From contig PQAK01000064.1 in the NCBI GenBank assembly GCA_003105225.1, positions 1-39,912 on the forward strand: a DNA stretch of 39,912 bases, given 5' to 3'. This DNA comes from Deltaproteobacteria bacterium (lineage in GTDB: Bacteria > Desulfobacterota > Deferrimicrobia > Deferrimicrobiales > Deferrimicrobiaceae). The notes beneath the pieces are model-generated. The model saw only the letters and a list, made by a program, of their open reading frames with translations. It did not search any database and was not told the DNA's origin. Both the position numbers and the translations under genes were made by a program. Numbering within the stretch: position 1 is the first letter of the stretch; each line of letters begins with the position of its first letter. Below are positions 15,661-24,559 of the stretch, piece after piece.

Positions 15661-17025
15661 TTACGTTAGTATACCCGGAGTCGCCCGGCTGTCAACCGGT
15701 TTTGCGAACAAGTCCCATTCCCTTGTCCCGGTGATCCGGGCCCGTACGATTCTCCCCGCCGGACCCGCGTAACCGGCAAGCTGGACGGTCCCATCCACCT
15801 CCGGGGCCTGCCCCCGGTGACGCCCCAGCGCGCGCCCCCGTGCAAACGTCTTTTCCACGAGCACTTCCAGCTCTTCCCCGACCCTGGCGGCATTCCTCGC
15901 CGCCAGGATGTCCGCCTGGACGTCCTGGACCCGGCGCGCCCGCTCCTGCCGAACCGCCTCCGGCACCTGGGAACGCATGGAGTGCGCCGGCGTCCCTTCC
16001 TCCCGGGAGTAGGGGAACACTCCGAGGTAGTCCCATCGCGTATCGTGGACGAAGCGCAGCAGACGGTCGAACGCCCTCGCGGTCTCCCCGGGGAAGCCGA
16101 CGATCACCGATGTCCGCAGGAAGATGCCCGGGAGCCGGTCCCGCAGGCGGGCGACAAGCTCCCGTACGTCCTCGGGAGAGTATCGCCGCCCCATCCGTTC
16201 CAGCACGCCGGCGTCGATATGCTGGATCGGGATGTCCAGGTACCGGCAGATCTTCTTCTCCGCGGCCAGCAGGTCGATCAGGGAATCGTCGATCCGGCCC
16301 GGGTACAGGTACAGCAGCCGTACCCAGCGGATGCCCCGGATGGCGCAGATTTCGCGGACGAGGGGGGCGAGCGCCCCACCCTCGCCCCGGTCGGCCCCGT
16401 ACGAGGTGATGTCCTGCCCGATCAGGTTGATCTCCCGCGCCCCCCGGCGGACCAGCAGGCGGGCTTCCTCCAGGATCGCCTCCTTCGACCGGCTTTTCAG
16501 CGGCCCGCGGATCATGGGGATCGTGCAGTACGAGCAGCGGTTGTCGCATCCCTCCAGGATCTTCAGGAACGCCGATGCCGCGCCTTCCGCCGCCGCGCGG
16601 TTCCGGTAGATCCCGTCGCCGATCGCCGTCTCCACGATGTGCGTCAGCGGGGCCGTTCCCTCGAACAGTTTCCGTATGAGGCCGGGCAGCGCGGGCAGGT
16701 CTCCCGGACCGATGAAAAGGTCGACCTCGGGAAGCAGCCTGGGGAGGTCTTCCCGGTACCGGGTCGCCATGCAGCCCGCCACGACGAGGCGTCCGACCCT
16801 TCCCCTGGCCTTGGCTTTTCCCAATGCAAGGATCTCCCCGATCGATTCCTCCTTCGCGTCGCGGATGAACCCGCAGGTGTTGACGATGGCCACGTCGGCC
16901 CTCCCGCCGGTGACCACCCTGCAGCCGTCCTCGGCGAGCAGGCCGGTCATCACCTCGGTGTCCACCGTGTTCTTCGCGCAGCCCAGCGTGAGGATGCGCA
17001 CCGTCGGGGGTTTCCCGGAGATCAT
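15661..17025 (-). CDS. rimO: Ribosomal protein S12 methylthiotransferase RimO
   Basis: The 454-residue radical-SAM methylthiotransferase has the N-terminal UPF0004 domain with cluster cysteines C16 (LGCAKN), C51 (NTCGF) and C85 (AGCMATRY), the radical SAM CxxxCxxC at C160, C164, C167 (GCDNRCSYC), and a C-terminal TRAM domain (VLVEKTFARGRALGRHRGQAPEVDG region). RimO adds a methylthio group to Asp of ribosomal protein S12; the LGCAKN and CSYCTIP motifs separate it from MiaB. Start ATG at 17025 overlaps the lolA stop (ATGA) and is preceded by GGAGGTGGTGG. Confidence 0.93.
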   Translation of the reverse strand: MISGKPPTVRILTLGCAKNTVDTEVMTGLLAEDGCRVVTGGRADVAIVNTCGFIRDAKEESIGEILALGKAKARGRVGRLVVAGCMATRYREDLPRLLPEVDLFIGPGDLPALPGLIRKLFEGTAPLTHIVETAIGDGIYRNRAAAEGAASAFLKILEGCDNRCSYCTIPMIRGPLKSRSKEAILEEARLLVRRGAREINLIGQDITSYGADRGEGGALAPLVREICAIRGIRWVRLLYLYPGRIDDSLIDLLAAEKKICRYLDIPIQHIDAGVLERMGRRYSPEDVRELVARLRDRLPGIFLRTSVIVGFPGETARAFDRLLRFVHDTRWDYLGVFPYSREEGTPAHSMRSQVPEAVRQERARRVQDVQADILAARNAARVGEELEVLVEKTFARGRALGRHRGQAPEVDGTVQLAGYAGPAGRIVRARITGTREWDLFAKPVDSRATPGILT

Positions 17026-17690
17026 CCGTCCACCACCTCCACGCCGGCGGGCTTCCGGAACCGGAACCACCGCGGCGGCAGGGAAGGATCGAGGGCCGTC
17101 CCCTCCAGGTAAAGATGATTGGCGCCGCCCATCCGGTCGTAGATGTGAACTTCCCGCACCAGGAGGTCGGCGTTTCCCACCACCAGGTCGATGCGGCGGA
17201 CCTCCGGGGCCGCATCCCCTCGCGGAACCAGCTTCAGGGCGGTCTCCTCCCCCTTCTTCCTCGACACCGCTTCCTCCACCCGGAAGAAGCCGGTGATCTC
17301 CCCGTTCCCGAAGAGCAGCAACAGCGGGACCTTCCCCCCGAGCCCTTTTTCGTCGACCTTCCTCCGGAAGACCTGGGGAGAATCGACCGGCCGGAAATAG
17401 AGATACTCCCCGTCGGCCATGAAGATCTGGGCGTCCTGGCCGTCGTAGTCCCAGCGCATTTTCAGGGGCCGTGCGAAGAAAACCTGCCCCGACGCCTTCC
17501 GCACGATCCCCAGGTGCTGCAGGGGAACCTCCTGGCGGAACCGCGCGGAGAACGTCCGCGCGCCCGCGTACTTCCCCTCGACCTTCTTCAGGAGGGCTTC
17601 CCCGGGTCCCTCTCCGCCCGCAAACGCCGGGACGGATGCCAGAAAAACAAAGAGGGCCGCCAATGCGGCCCGTGCGCCTGCGCGCCTCAA
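17022..17690 (-). CDS. lolA: Outer-membrane lipoprotein carrier protein LolA
   Basis: The protein has a signal peptide (RRAGARAALAALFVFLASVPAFA, cleaved before GGEG) and a LolA core: TFSARFRQEVPLQHLG, ASGQVFFARPLKMRWDY, FMADGEYLYFRPVD, then a beta-rich end. LolA ferries lipoproteins across the periplasm to the outer membrane. The start is judged to be TTG at 17690: AAAGGAG lies nine bases upstream and the signal peptide begins right there. An ATG at 17726 would add 12 charged residues and has no ribosome site. It overlaps rimO (ATGA). The partners LolB and LolCDE are not in the window. Confidence 0.88.
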   Translation of the reverse strand: MRRAGARAALAALFVFLASVPAFAGGEGPGEALLKKVEGKYAGARTFSARFRQEVPLQHLGIVRKASGQVFFARPLKMRWDYDGQDAQIFMADGEYLYFRPVDSPQVFRRKVDEKGLGGKVPLLLLFGNGEITGFFRVEEAVSRKKGEETALKLVPRGDAAPEVRRIDLVVGNADLLVREVHIYDRMGGANHLYLEGTALDPSLPPRWFRFRKPAGVEVVDG

Positions 17691-17773
17691 CGAGGTACGC
17701 TCCTTTCCGGAAAAGATGCCTTCCATTTTACACGAAACCTTGCGGGTGCGCGGCCCGACGGGACCGCGGCGCA

Positions 17774-18379
17774 TCACGGGACGCGCACCCCGATGGCGTC
17801 AAGGGACGCAAGGAGGGATGCGTGGGAAACATAGCGGATCGCCTGAAGACCCAACCGGCGCGCCCCCTCGGCGTACGCCTCGATGTCGTCGATGAAGACG
17901 CACTCCTGCGGCCGGAGCCCGAGTTTCCCGAGCGCGTCGAGATAGATCCTCTCCCCCGGCTTCATCTCCTTGACCTGGAAGGAGAGCGTCACGGAATCGA
18001 ACAGGGGGAATACCGCCACCGTCTTGAAATACCGCTCGTAGTGGCATTCGTTTGTATTCGACAGCAGCCCGACCTTGTACGCTTTCTTGAGATCCCGGAT
18101 GAGCCGGAACGTGCCCGGGAGGGGGGTGAAGATCTCCGTGAAGGCCTGGAAGAAACCCTCCACGGAAATCGAAAGATTTCCCCTGCGGCACGCCTCCCGG
18201 AAGAATTCCTCCGAGGTGATTCGGCCGGACTCGTACCGGGCCGGCAGGCCGGAGGCGTAGATCGCCGCCTTCAGCTCCTCGAACCGAAGGCCGGTATGGG
18301 GCAGCAGGCGGCGCAGGAAAAGATCGTTGTCGAACGCGCAGATCACGTTCCCGAAATCGAAGATGACTCCCTGGATCAT
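17774..18379 (-). CDS. HAD-family hydrolase (YihX-like, subfamily IA)
   Basis: The 201-residue protein has HAD motif I FDFGNVICAF with the nucleophile Asp at residue 8 and Gly in the place of the second Asp, as usual in the YihX-type group. Motif II is LLSNTN, motif III the Lys in EMKPGERIY, motif IV VFIDDIEAY. A helical cap lies between I and II. The family mostly dephosphorylates sugar or nucleotide phosphates; substrate unknown. ATG at 18379 overlaps the ftsK stop (ATGA). It lies 83 bp upstream of lolA. Confidence 0.88.
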   Translation of the reverse strand: MIQGVIFDFGNVICAFDNDLFLRRLLPHTGLRFEELKAAIYASGLPARYESGRITSEEFFREACRRGNLSISVEGFFQAFTEIFTPLPGTFRLIRDLKKAYKVGLLSNTNECHYERYFKTVAVFPLFDSVTLSFQVKEMKPGERIYLDALGKLGLRPQECVFIDDIEAYAEGARRLGLQAIRYVSHASLLASLDAIGVRVP

Positions 18380-20529
18380 GGCTCTTTACGCGCCGCGTAC
18401 ACCTCCCGGGGTTTCCCTCCCTCGGAGGGCCCCACGATTCCCTGGCGCTCCATCTCTTCGATGATTCGCGCGGCGCGGTTGAACCCGATCTGGAGCCGCC
18501 GCTGCAGCAGCGACACGGAGGCGCGCCCTGCGCGCACCACTTCCTCCACGGCGGCGTCGAATTTCTCGTCCCTCGACGGATCGTGCTCCTCCTCGGCCGG
18601 CGGGACGTCGATGGAAGGCTCGTATACCGGCGCCCCCTGCGCCCGAAGGTGCGCCACGACCCGCTGGATCTCCGCCTCCCCCACGTAGGGGCCGTGCACC
18701 CGCAGGATCCCGCCGACGCCCGGCTGCAGGAAGAGCATGTCCCCGAACCCCAGGAGCGTTTCCGCGCCGGACTGGTCCAGGATGGTCCGGGAGTCGTACT
18801 GCGACGCCACCTTGAAGGAGATCCGCGCCGGGAAATTCGCCTTGATCACCCCGGTCAGGACGTCGACGGAGGGCCGTTGCGTGGCGAAGACAAGATGGAT
18901 CCCGGCGGCGCGGGCCATCTGCGTCAGCCGGGTGATCGTGTCCTCCACCTCCCGCCGGGACGCGGTCGTCATGACGAGATCCGCCAGCTCGTCGATCACG
19001 ATGACGATGTAGGGCAGCCGGGTCAGCTCCTCCCCCTCGCCGTTCCTGGTCCTGGGGCGGAACGCGGAGCGCGATCGTTTCTCCACGAGCTGGTTGTAGG
19101 CGTCGATGTGCCGCACGCCGTTTTCCTGCATGAGCTGGTACCGCCCGGTCATCTCCCCCACCGCCCACTTGAGCACCTGGCCCGCGTCCCGAGGCTGGGT
19201 GATGACGCTGTGGTAGAGGTGGGGAATCCCCTCGTAGGGGGACAGCTCGAGCATCTTCGGGTCGACCAGGATGAGCCGCACCTCGTCGGGCGTCGCGCGG
19301 AACAGGATCGACAGGATCATGGTGTGGAGCGCGACGCTCTTGCCCGAGCCGGTGGCGCCGGCGATCAGCAGGTGGGGCATCTTCGAGAGGTCCCGGACGA
19401 CCGGCTCCCCGAAGATGTCCTTCCCGAGGGCGAGCGACAGCGCCGATTCCGATTCCGCGTACGCGCGGCTTGCGAGAATCTCCCGCAGCGTGATCCGGGT
19501 CCGGTCCCCGTTGGGGATCTCGAATCCCATCACCCCTTTCCCGGGGATGTTGGGGACGACGCGGACCGACTCGCACCGCATCGCCAGCGCGAGGTCGTCC
19601 GCCATCGCCACGACCCGGTTCGCCTTGATCCCCGGAGCCGGCCGGAACTCGTACGTGGTGACGAGGGGGCCGGTCCGGATTTCCGTGATCGAGCCGTCGA
19701 TCCCGTACTGGGAAAGCTTTTCGATCAGGGTCTCCGCGTTCCGGTGAAGGGCTTCCTCGTCCGCCCCGTTCCCCCCCGCCCCCGGGGGCTCGAGCAGCTC
19801 CAGCGGCGGGAGCACGAATTCCCTTGCGGTGGCCCTTGCGGATTGCGCGGGCTCCGGAGGGGCCGGCGGCGGCGCCACGATGCGGGGGGGAGGCGGAGGC
19901 GTTTCCCGCCGGGGCTCCGCCTTCGGCCCGGAAGGCTCCCACTCCTCCTTCGGGGAGAGCTTCTCCTTGACCATGGCGCGGACTTCATCGGGGGTCTTCT
20001 TCCTGCGCCAGAGGGACGGCATGCCGGACAGCGGAAGCCCGGTGAACAGCATGAGGGAAAGGAGCAGGAGCGCGGAGAGGCACAGCAGGCCCCCCACGGG
20101 GTTCAGCAGCTTCCCGAAGAAATTGGCCCCCAGCAGGTATCCCACGATCCCGGGCAGGAAGAGATCCTGGTCGAGGATCCGGATGTGCCCGGTGAAGAAG
20201 CTCAGCACGCCGAGCAGGCAGCAGACGGCGATCAGCCCCCCCGCGGCCCGGCCCCATTTTCCCGAAATCCCCTCCCCGCGGAAGGTCCAGTAGGCAAGCG
20301 CCAGGCACAGGGCGGGAAACCCGATGGCGCCGATGCCGAACAGCTGCAGCAGCAGGTCGGAAAGGACCGCGCCCACCCATCCTCCCCAGTTGCGGACCCC
20401 CCCCGCCCCCGAGCTCCAGGCGGACAGGGAAGGGTCGACCTGGTGGAACGAGATCAGCGCCACCGCGAGGAAGATCCCGATGGTCAGGAACAGGATCGCG
20501 AGGGCGTCCCTGCGGATCTTCTCCCCCAT
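18376..20529 (-). CDS. ftsK: DNA translocase FtsK
   Basis: The 717-residue protein has four hydrophobic segments in residues 10-165, a Pro-rich linker (about 205-250), and the FtsK alpha/beta motor with Walker A GATGSGKS at 391-398 and Walker B YIVIVIDELADLVM. The C-terminal winged-helix gamma domain starts near 655 (DAAVEEVVRAGRASVSLLQRR). FtsK pumps chromosome ends through the division septum and activates XerCD. The linker is shorter than in E. coli FtsK, closer to SpoIIIE length. GGAG lies seven bases before ATG 20529. It is one base from the rnj stop. Confidence 0.95.
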   Translation of the reverse strand: MGEKIRRDALAILFLTIGIFLAVALISFHQVDPSLSAWSSGAGGVRNWGGWVGAVLSDLLLQLFGIGAIGFPALCLALAYWTFRGEGISGKWGRAAGGLIAVCCLLGVLSFFTGHIRILDQDLFLPGIVGYLLGANFFGKLLNPVGGLLCLSALLLLSLMLFTGLPLSGMPSLWRRKKTPDEVRAMVKEKLSPKEEWEPSGPKAEPRRETPPPPPRIVAPPPAPPEPAQSARATAREFVLPPLELLEPPGAGGNGADEEALHRNAETLIEKLSQYGIDGSITEIRTGPLVTTYEFRPAPGIKANRVVAMADDLALAMRCESVRVVPNIPGKGVMGFEIPNGDRTRITLREILASRAYAESESALSLALGKDIFGEPVVRDLSKMPHLLIAGATGSGKSVALHTMILSILFRATPDEVRLILVDPKMLELSPYEGIPHLYHSVITQPRDAGQVLKWAVGEMTGRYQLMQENGVRHIDAYNQLVEKRSRSAFRPRTRNGEGEELTRLPYIVIVIDELADLVMTTASRREVEDTITRLTQMARAAGIHLVFATQRPSVDVLTGVIKANFPARISFKVASQYDSRTILDQSGAETLLGFGDMLFLQPGVGGILRVHGPYVGEAEIQRVVAHLRAQGAPVYEPSIDVPPAEEEHDPSRDEKFDAAVEEVVRAGRASVSLLQRRLQIGFNRAARIIEEMERQGIVGPSEGGKPREVYAARKEP

Positions 20530-20530
20530 C

Positions 20531-22183
20531 CTAGAGCTCCATCACCACGGGGAGGATCACCGGTTTGCGCTCGAGGCGCTTGTTGAAGTAGCGGCGCAGC
20601 GCCTTCCGGATCTCGGTCTGGATCTCCGCCAGGTCCTTCCTCGACTCGACGCCGCTTTCCTCCCAGGTCTTCAGCACGATCTCCCTCGCCTCCTCGACGC
20701 TCGCTTCCGATCCGTTCTCCGTGACGACGCCCCGCGTCATCACGTCCGGACCGTACAGGATCTCCCCCGTCGTCGACGAGAGCGCGAGCACCACCATGAC
20801 GATCCCCACCTGGGAAAGCTGGTACCGGTCCTTGAGGACGAAGCTCTCCACGTCGGCCACGCCTTTCCCGTCGACGAAGAAGCGTCCCACGGCAAGCTTG
20901 CCCGGGCGGGAGAGCTCTCCCCCGGAAAATTCCAGGATGTCCCCGTTCAAGGCCACCTCGGGGTGGGGAACGCCCCTTTCCACCGCCAGGTTCCTGTGCC
21001 GGTAGAGAAAGCGCGGGTCGCCGTGGACGGGGATGAAGTATTTCGGGCGTACCGTGTCGATCATGAGCTGCAGCTCTTCCCTGCTGGCATGGCCCGAAAC
21101 GTGGACTTCGGAGATCTTTTCGTGCAGGACCTCCGCGCCGGCCAGGTACAGGTGATTGATCACGCTGGCGATCGCCCGCTCGTTCCCGGGGATGAACTTG
21201 GAGGAGAGGACCACGGTGTCCCCTTCGCGGACCCGGACGTGCTTGTGCTCGCCCAGCGCCATGAGCGTCAGCGCCGAACGGGGCTCCCCCTGGCTTCCCG
21301 TCGTCAGCACGGCGATGCCCCGGCCGGCGGGCGTCTCCGCTTCTTCGACGGGAAGCAGGATGTCGGGACGCGGCAGCGCCATGCACCCCAGCTCCAGTGC
21401 GGTCGCCACGTTGCGGACCATGCTCTTCCCGCACAGCGCCACCCTGCGCCCATGGCGGGAGGCGGCCGAGAGCACCCCCTGGATCCGGTGGATGTTCGAA
21501 GAGAACATCGCGACGATGACCCGCCCCTTCGCCTCCGCGAAGATCTCCGACAACGCTTCCTCCACGAACCCCTCCGGCAGGCTGTGCCCTTCCTTCTCCA
21601 CGTTGGTGGAGTCGGAGAACAGCGCCGTCACCGGTTCCTCGGAGGCCAGGCGCGCCAGGCGGGGGATCGCGGTCGGGACGCCGTCGGGGGGACGGGGGTC
21701 GATCTTGAAATCCCCGGTATGGACGAACACGCCTTCCCCGCAGCGCAGGATGTATCCCACGCCGTCGGGGATGCTGTGGCAGACGGGAAAGGGTTCGATG
21801 TCGAAGCTCCCGATGCGGAAACGCCCGGACCTGCCGATGGGGACCAGGCGCGCCGCGCCGTCCAGGCCGAACTCCTCGAGGCGGTGGCGCAGGAGGCCGA
21901 GCGTCAGCGGGGTTCCATGGACCGGGACGTCGAATTCCTTCAGGAGGAACGAAACCGCGCCGATGTGATCTTCGTGCCCGTGGGTGAGCAGGAGGCCCTT
22001 CAGGCGGCTCGCGGTCTCCCGCAGGACGCCGAAATCGGGGACGACGTAGTCGACCCCCAGCATCGTGTCGTCGGGAAACATGAGGCCGGCGTCGATCAGG
22101 AGCGCGGACTCGCCGTCGTCGAACAGCATGGAGTTGAGGCCGATCTCGCCAACCCCCCCCAGCGGCACCACCCGAAGCGGCAT
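20531..22183 (-). CDS. rnj: Ribonuclease J
   Basis: The 550-residue metallo-beta-lactamase/beta-CASP nuclease has LTHGHEDHIGA with metal ligands H68, H70, D72, H73, a second ligand block (HTGDFKIDP), the beta-CASP FSSNIHRIQG segment, GSQGEPRSAL, and HVSGHASREEL. RNase J acts as a 5'-3' exonuclease and endonuclease in RNA maturation and decay. ATG 22183 is favoured over the GTG six bases upstream because GAGGTGAGG sits directly ahead of it. The gene replaces nothing obvious nearby; it lies between plsC (34 bp upstream) and ftsK (1 bp downstream). Confidence 0.95.
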   Translation of the reverse strand: MPLRVVPLGGVGEIGLNSMLFDDGESALLIDAGLMFPDDTMLGVDYVVPDFGVLRETASRLKGLLLTHGHEDHIGAVSFLLKEFDVPVHGTPLTLGLLRHRLEEFGLDGAARLVPIGRSGRFRIGSFDIEPFPVCHSIPDGVGYILRCGEGVFVHTGDFKIDPRPPDGVPTAIPRLARLASEEPVTALFSDSTNVEKEGHSLPEGFVEEALSEIFAEAKGRVIVAMFSSNIHRIQGVLSAASRHGRRVALCGKSMVRNVATALELGCMALPRPDILLPVEEAETPAGRGIAVLTTGSQGEPRSALTLMALGEHKHVRVREGDTVVLSSKFIPGNERAIASVINHLYLAGAEVLHEKISEVHVSGHASREELQLMIDTVRPKYFIPVHGDPRFLYRHRNLAVERGVPHPEVALNGDILEFSGGELSRPGKLAVGRFFVDGKGVADVESFVLKDRYQLSQVGIVMVVLALSSTTGEILYGPDVMTRGVVTENGSEASVEEAREIVLKTWEESGVESRKDLAEIQTEIRKALRRYFNKRLERKPVILPVVMEL

Positions 22184-22217
22184 CCTCACCTCGCAGGACG
22201 ATGAAACCTAAAAGGTA

Positions 22218-22946
22218 TCACAATACGGCCCGCGGCCGTCGTTCCGCCACTTCCAACCGCGCGGCCAGGATCCTGCGCCTCGCCTCCAGCGCGATTTCCT
22301 GCTTGGAGGAAAAGACGCCGGAAGCCGGGGAGAGGGGCTCCAGGACGCGCACGGTCAGCACCGCCGGCCGGAATAGGAGGGACCCCTTGGGCAGGGCGAA
22401 GCGGCCGCCGTCGATGTAGACCGGAAGGACGGAGACGCCCGCTTTCTGTGCGATGTAGAAGGCCCCGGCCTTGAACTCCCCGATCTCGCCGTCCGCGCTG
22501 CGGGTCCCCTCGGGAAAGATCACCACGACCTGCCCCTTGCCGATCCGCCGGACCGCCTTTTTCATCAGGCGGACCGCGTCGCGGGGATCGTCCCGGTCGA
22601 TGAACAGATTGCCCGCGAACTCCATCGCCCTGCCGAACATCGGGATTTCCCCCAGTTCCCGCTTCGCCAGGAACTTGATCTCCCTCGGGAACGCGGCGAG
22701 AAACAGCGGGATGTCCACCAGGCTCTGGTGGTTCGACACGAGGATGGCCCCTCCCGGCGGGAGCCGCTCCGCTCCCTCCACCCGCACCCGCCATCCCCCG
22801 AGGAGGATAAACCCCTTCCCCCACCATGTCATCAGCCTGGCGGAGGCGCGCTCCGAGCGCGTGACCGCCCCGCAGAGGAACACGGTCAGAGAGGCGAAAA
22901 AGGTGAAACCCAGTATGGCGACGGACTTGAGCGCGCCCGTGATCAC
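22218..22946 (-). CDS. plsC: 1-acyl-sn-glycerol-3-phosphate acyltransferase
   Basis: The 242-residue PlsC-type protein has an N-terminal membrane segment (ILGFTFFASLTVFLCGA), the NHQSLVD motif with catalytic H73 and D78, FLAKRELGEIPMFG, FIDRDD and FPEGTRS. It acylates lysophosphatidic acid to phosphatidic acid at the inner membrane. The GTG start at 22946 was chosen because GTGA overlaps the radC stop and GGGAGG lies about ten bases upstream. Other PlsC-superfamily acyltransferases have the same motifs, so the substrate is the likely but not the only choice. Confidence 0.9.
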   Translation of the reverse strand: MITGALKSVAILGFTFFASLTVFLCGAVTRSERASARLMTWWGKGFILLGGWRVRVEGAERLPPGGAILVSNHQSLVDIPLFLAAFPREIKFLAKRELGEIPMFGRAMEFAGNLFIDRDDPRDAVRLMKKAVRRIGKGQVVVIFPEGTRSADGEIGEFKAGAFYIAQKAGVSVLPVYIDGGRFALPKGSLLFRPAVLTVRVLEPLSPASGVFSSKQEIALEARRRILAARLEVAERRPRAVL

Positions 22947-23521
22947 CAGTCCGCTTCCTCCCGGAAGCTGTAAAAGGAGCCGTCGCCTATTATGACATGA
23001 TCGAGAACGGCGATCCCCACGATTCCGCCGGCGGAACGGAGCCGCTTCGTGATCTCCCGGTCCTCGGGGCTCGGCGCGGGGTCGCCGCTGGGGTGGTTGT
23101 GGATCAGGAGCACCGAGGCCGCCCGTTCCCGCACCGCGGGGGCGAACACCTCCCGGGGGTGGATGAGGCTGCCGTTGAGGATTCCCGTCGAGACGCGGAC
23201 GTCCTGCACCGGGCGGTTCTTGACGTCCAGCAGCACGGCGAGAAACACCTCGACGGCGTAGTCGGCGAGGAGGTAGCGATAGCGTTCGAACACGTCGGAC
23301 GCCGACCGGTACGGCTCCGGCCGGGAAGGGGGCGCCGACAGCGCCCGCCGGACGATCTCCACCGCCGCCTCCCACCGCTTCCGCAGCGACGGATCGGCCG
23401 TCTCCTCACCGCGCGCGACGCTTCGCATCCGATCGCCGTCTCCGGGGAAGGCGGCCCGGAACAGGTCCGCCTCCTCGCAGGCCTCGAGCGGCCTTCCGTT
23501 CCGGCCGGGGAGTCTGGGCAT
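22943..23521 (-). CDS. radC: RadC-family JAB1/MPN+ domain protein
   Basis: The 192-residue protein has the RadC MPN+ metalloprotease-like fold with LLIHNHPSGDPAPSPED: H141, H143 and D154 are the predicted zinc ligands, and a conserved E lies in AVEVFLAVLLDVKN. The usual N-terminal helix-hairpin-helix part (LSDxELLA motif) is missing or replaced by a short divergent segment (residues 1-60). RadC's function is unsettled; the old DNA-repair claim was not upheld. ATG 23521 has GGGAGGG upstream. It is the first gene of the minus-strand chain. Confidence 0.85.
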   Translation of the reverse strand: MPRLPGRNGRPLEACEEADLFRAAFPGDGDRMRSVARGEETADPSLRKRWEAAVEIVRRALSAPPSRPEPYRSASDVFERYRYLLADYAVEVFLAVLLDVKNRPVQDVRVSTGILNGSLIHPREVFAPAVRERAASVLLIHNHPSGDPAPSPEDREITKRLRSAGGIVGIAVLDHVIIGDGSFYSFREEADW

Positions 23522-23611
23522 GGTCCCTCCCTGAAGGGGATACGGGCAGGCATTCAACATCCGTTCCAAAAAATCCCGAAGAATGGAATACCTTTCGGCG
23601 ATAATAAGAAT
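23522..23611. promoter_or_regulatory. divergent intergenic region radC / MoxR
   Basis: A 90-bp gap between divergently transcribed genes, so both promoters should lie here or in adjacent coding sequence. It is more AT-rich than its flanks (CAAAAAATCCC, GCGATAATAAGAATAT). GATAAT at 23600-23605 resembles a -10 on the plus strand but lies just ahead of the MoxR ATG, with no convincing -35. Nothing more definite is seen. Confidence 0.35.
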
Positions 23612-24559
23612 ATGGAGTTCGGGGAAGCCCAATCGGCGATCCGCCGCCTGCGGGACAATGTCGAGTCGGTTCTTCTGGGGAAGAGGGAGGCCGTGGAACT
23701 GGCGCTCTCCTCCTTCCTCGCCGGGGGGCACATCCTCCTGGAGGACCTCCCGGGTACGGGGAAGACGACGCTTGCGCGGGCCCTCGCAGCGAGCATCTCG
23801 GGCTCGTTCCGGCGCGTCCAGTTCACGAGCGACCTCCTGCCGCAGGATGTTCTCGGCGTCCATATCTTCGACGCGGAGAAGCGGGGCTTCACGTTTTCCC
23901 CCGGGCCCCTGTTCGCCAACATCGTCCTCGCGGACGAGATCAACCGGAGCAACCCGAGGGCCCAGAGCGCCCTGCTCGAAGCGATGAGCGAGCGGCAGGT
24001 GACGGTGGACAACCGGACGTACCCGCTCCCCGACCCGTTCCTCGTCATCGCCACCCAGAATCCGTTCGACCAGCACGGGACCTATCCCCTCCCCGAATCC
24101 CAGCTCGACCGGTTCAATCTCCGGCTGCGGCTTTCCTACCCGGACCGGAATTCGGAACTGCGCCTGATCCGGGAAAACAACCTGTTCACCACCCGGGACG
24201 GCATCCCGCCCGTTCTCCGTTCCGATCAGGTCCTGGAGTGCCGCTCTCTCCTGAACCGGGTCACCGTCCGGGAGCCCGTCGTGTCCTACATCCACCGGAT
24301 CGTGGAGGCGACGCGGTCGCACCCCGCGATCCGGCTCGGGGCTTCCCCCCGCGGCGCCATCGGGCTCAAGAGCACCTCGCAGGCGCTTGCATTCCTCTCG
24401 GGGCGGGATTACGTCGTCCCCGGCGACGTCAAGAAAACCGCATCGGCCGTGCTGTGCCACCGCATCTTCCCGAAAGGGTCCTCCGGGGGGGAAGCGTCCG
24501 CCGATGCCGCGGCGGCGGTCCTGTCGGAGATCCTCGAGACCGTCCCCGCGCCCGTATGA
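23612..24559 (+). CDS. MoxR-family AAA+ ATPase
   Basis: The 315-residue AAA+ protein has Walker A at 47-52 (DLPGTGKTT), Walker B VLADEINRSNPRAQSALLEAM, the MoxR ERQVTVDNRTYPLPDPF insert and sensor ATQNPFDQHGTYPLPESQLDRF. MoxR ATPases act as chaperone-like factors, usually linked to DUF58 and von Willebrand-type proteins. The following two genes (DUF58, transglutaminase) overlap it by ATGA, the classic set. No strong ribosome site precedes ATG 23612 (only AATAAGAAT), so initiation may be weak. No metal-chelatase partner with an obvious MIDAS domain is seen here. Confidence 0.92.
   Translation: MEFGEAQSAIRRLRDNVESVLLGKREAVELALSSFLAGGHILLEDLPGTGKTTLARALAASISGSFRRVQFTSDLLPQDVLGVHIFDAEKRGFTFSPGPLFANIVLADEINRSNPRAQSALLEAMSERQVTVDNRTYPLPDPFLVIATQNPFDQHGTYPLPESQLDRFNLRLRLSYPDRNSELRLIRENNLFTTRDGIPPVLRSDQVLECRSLLNRVTVREPVVSYIHRIVEATRSHPAIRLGASPRGAIGLKSTSQALAFLSGRDYVVPGDVKKTASAVLCHRIFPKGSSGGEASADAAAAVLSEILETVPAPV

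Noticed and set aside
17690-17777. lolA starting at the upstream ATG codons (17726 or 17777)
   Set aside because: These add charged residues before the signal peptide and have no ribosome site; TTG at 17690 has AAAGGAG and begins the signal peptide.
18583-20586. 667-codon open frame opposite ftsK
   Set aside because: It is antisense to a complete ftsK with all motifs; composition is typical of shadow frames.
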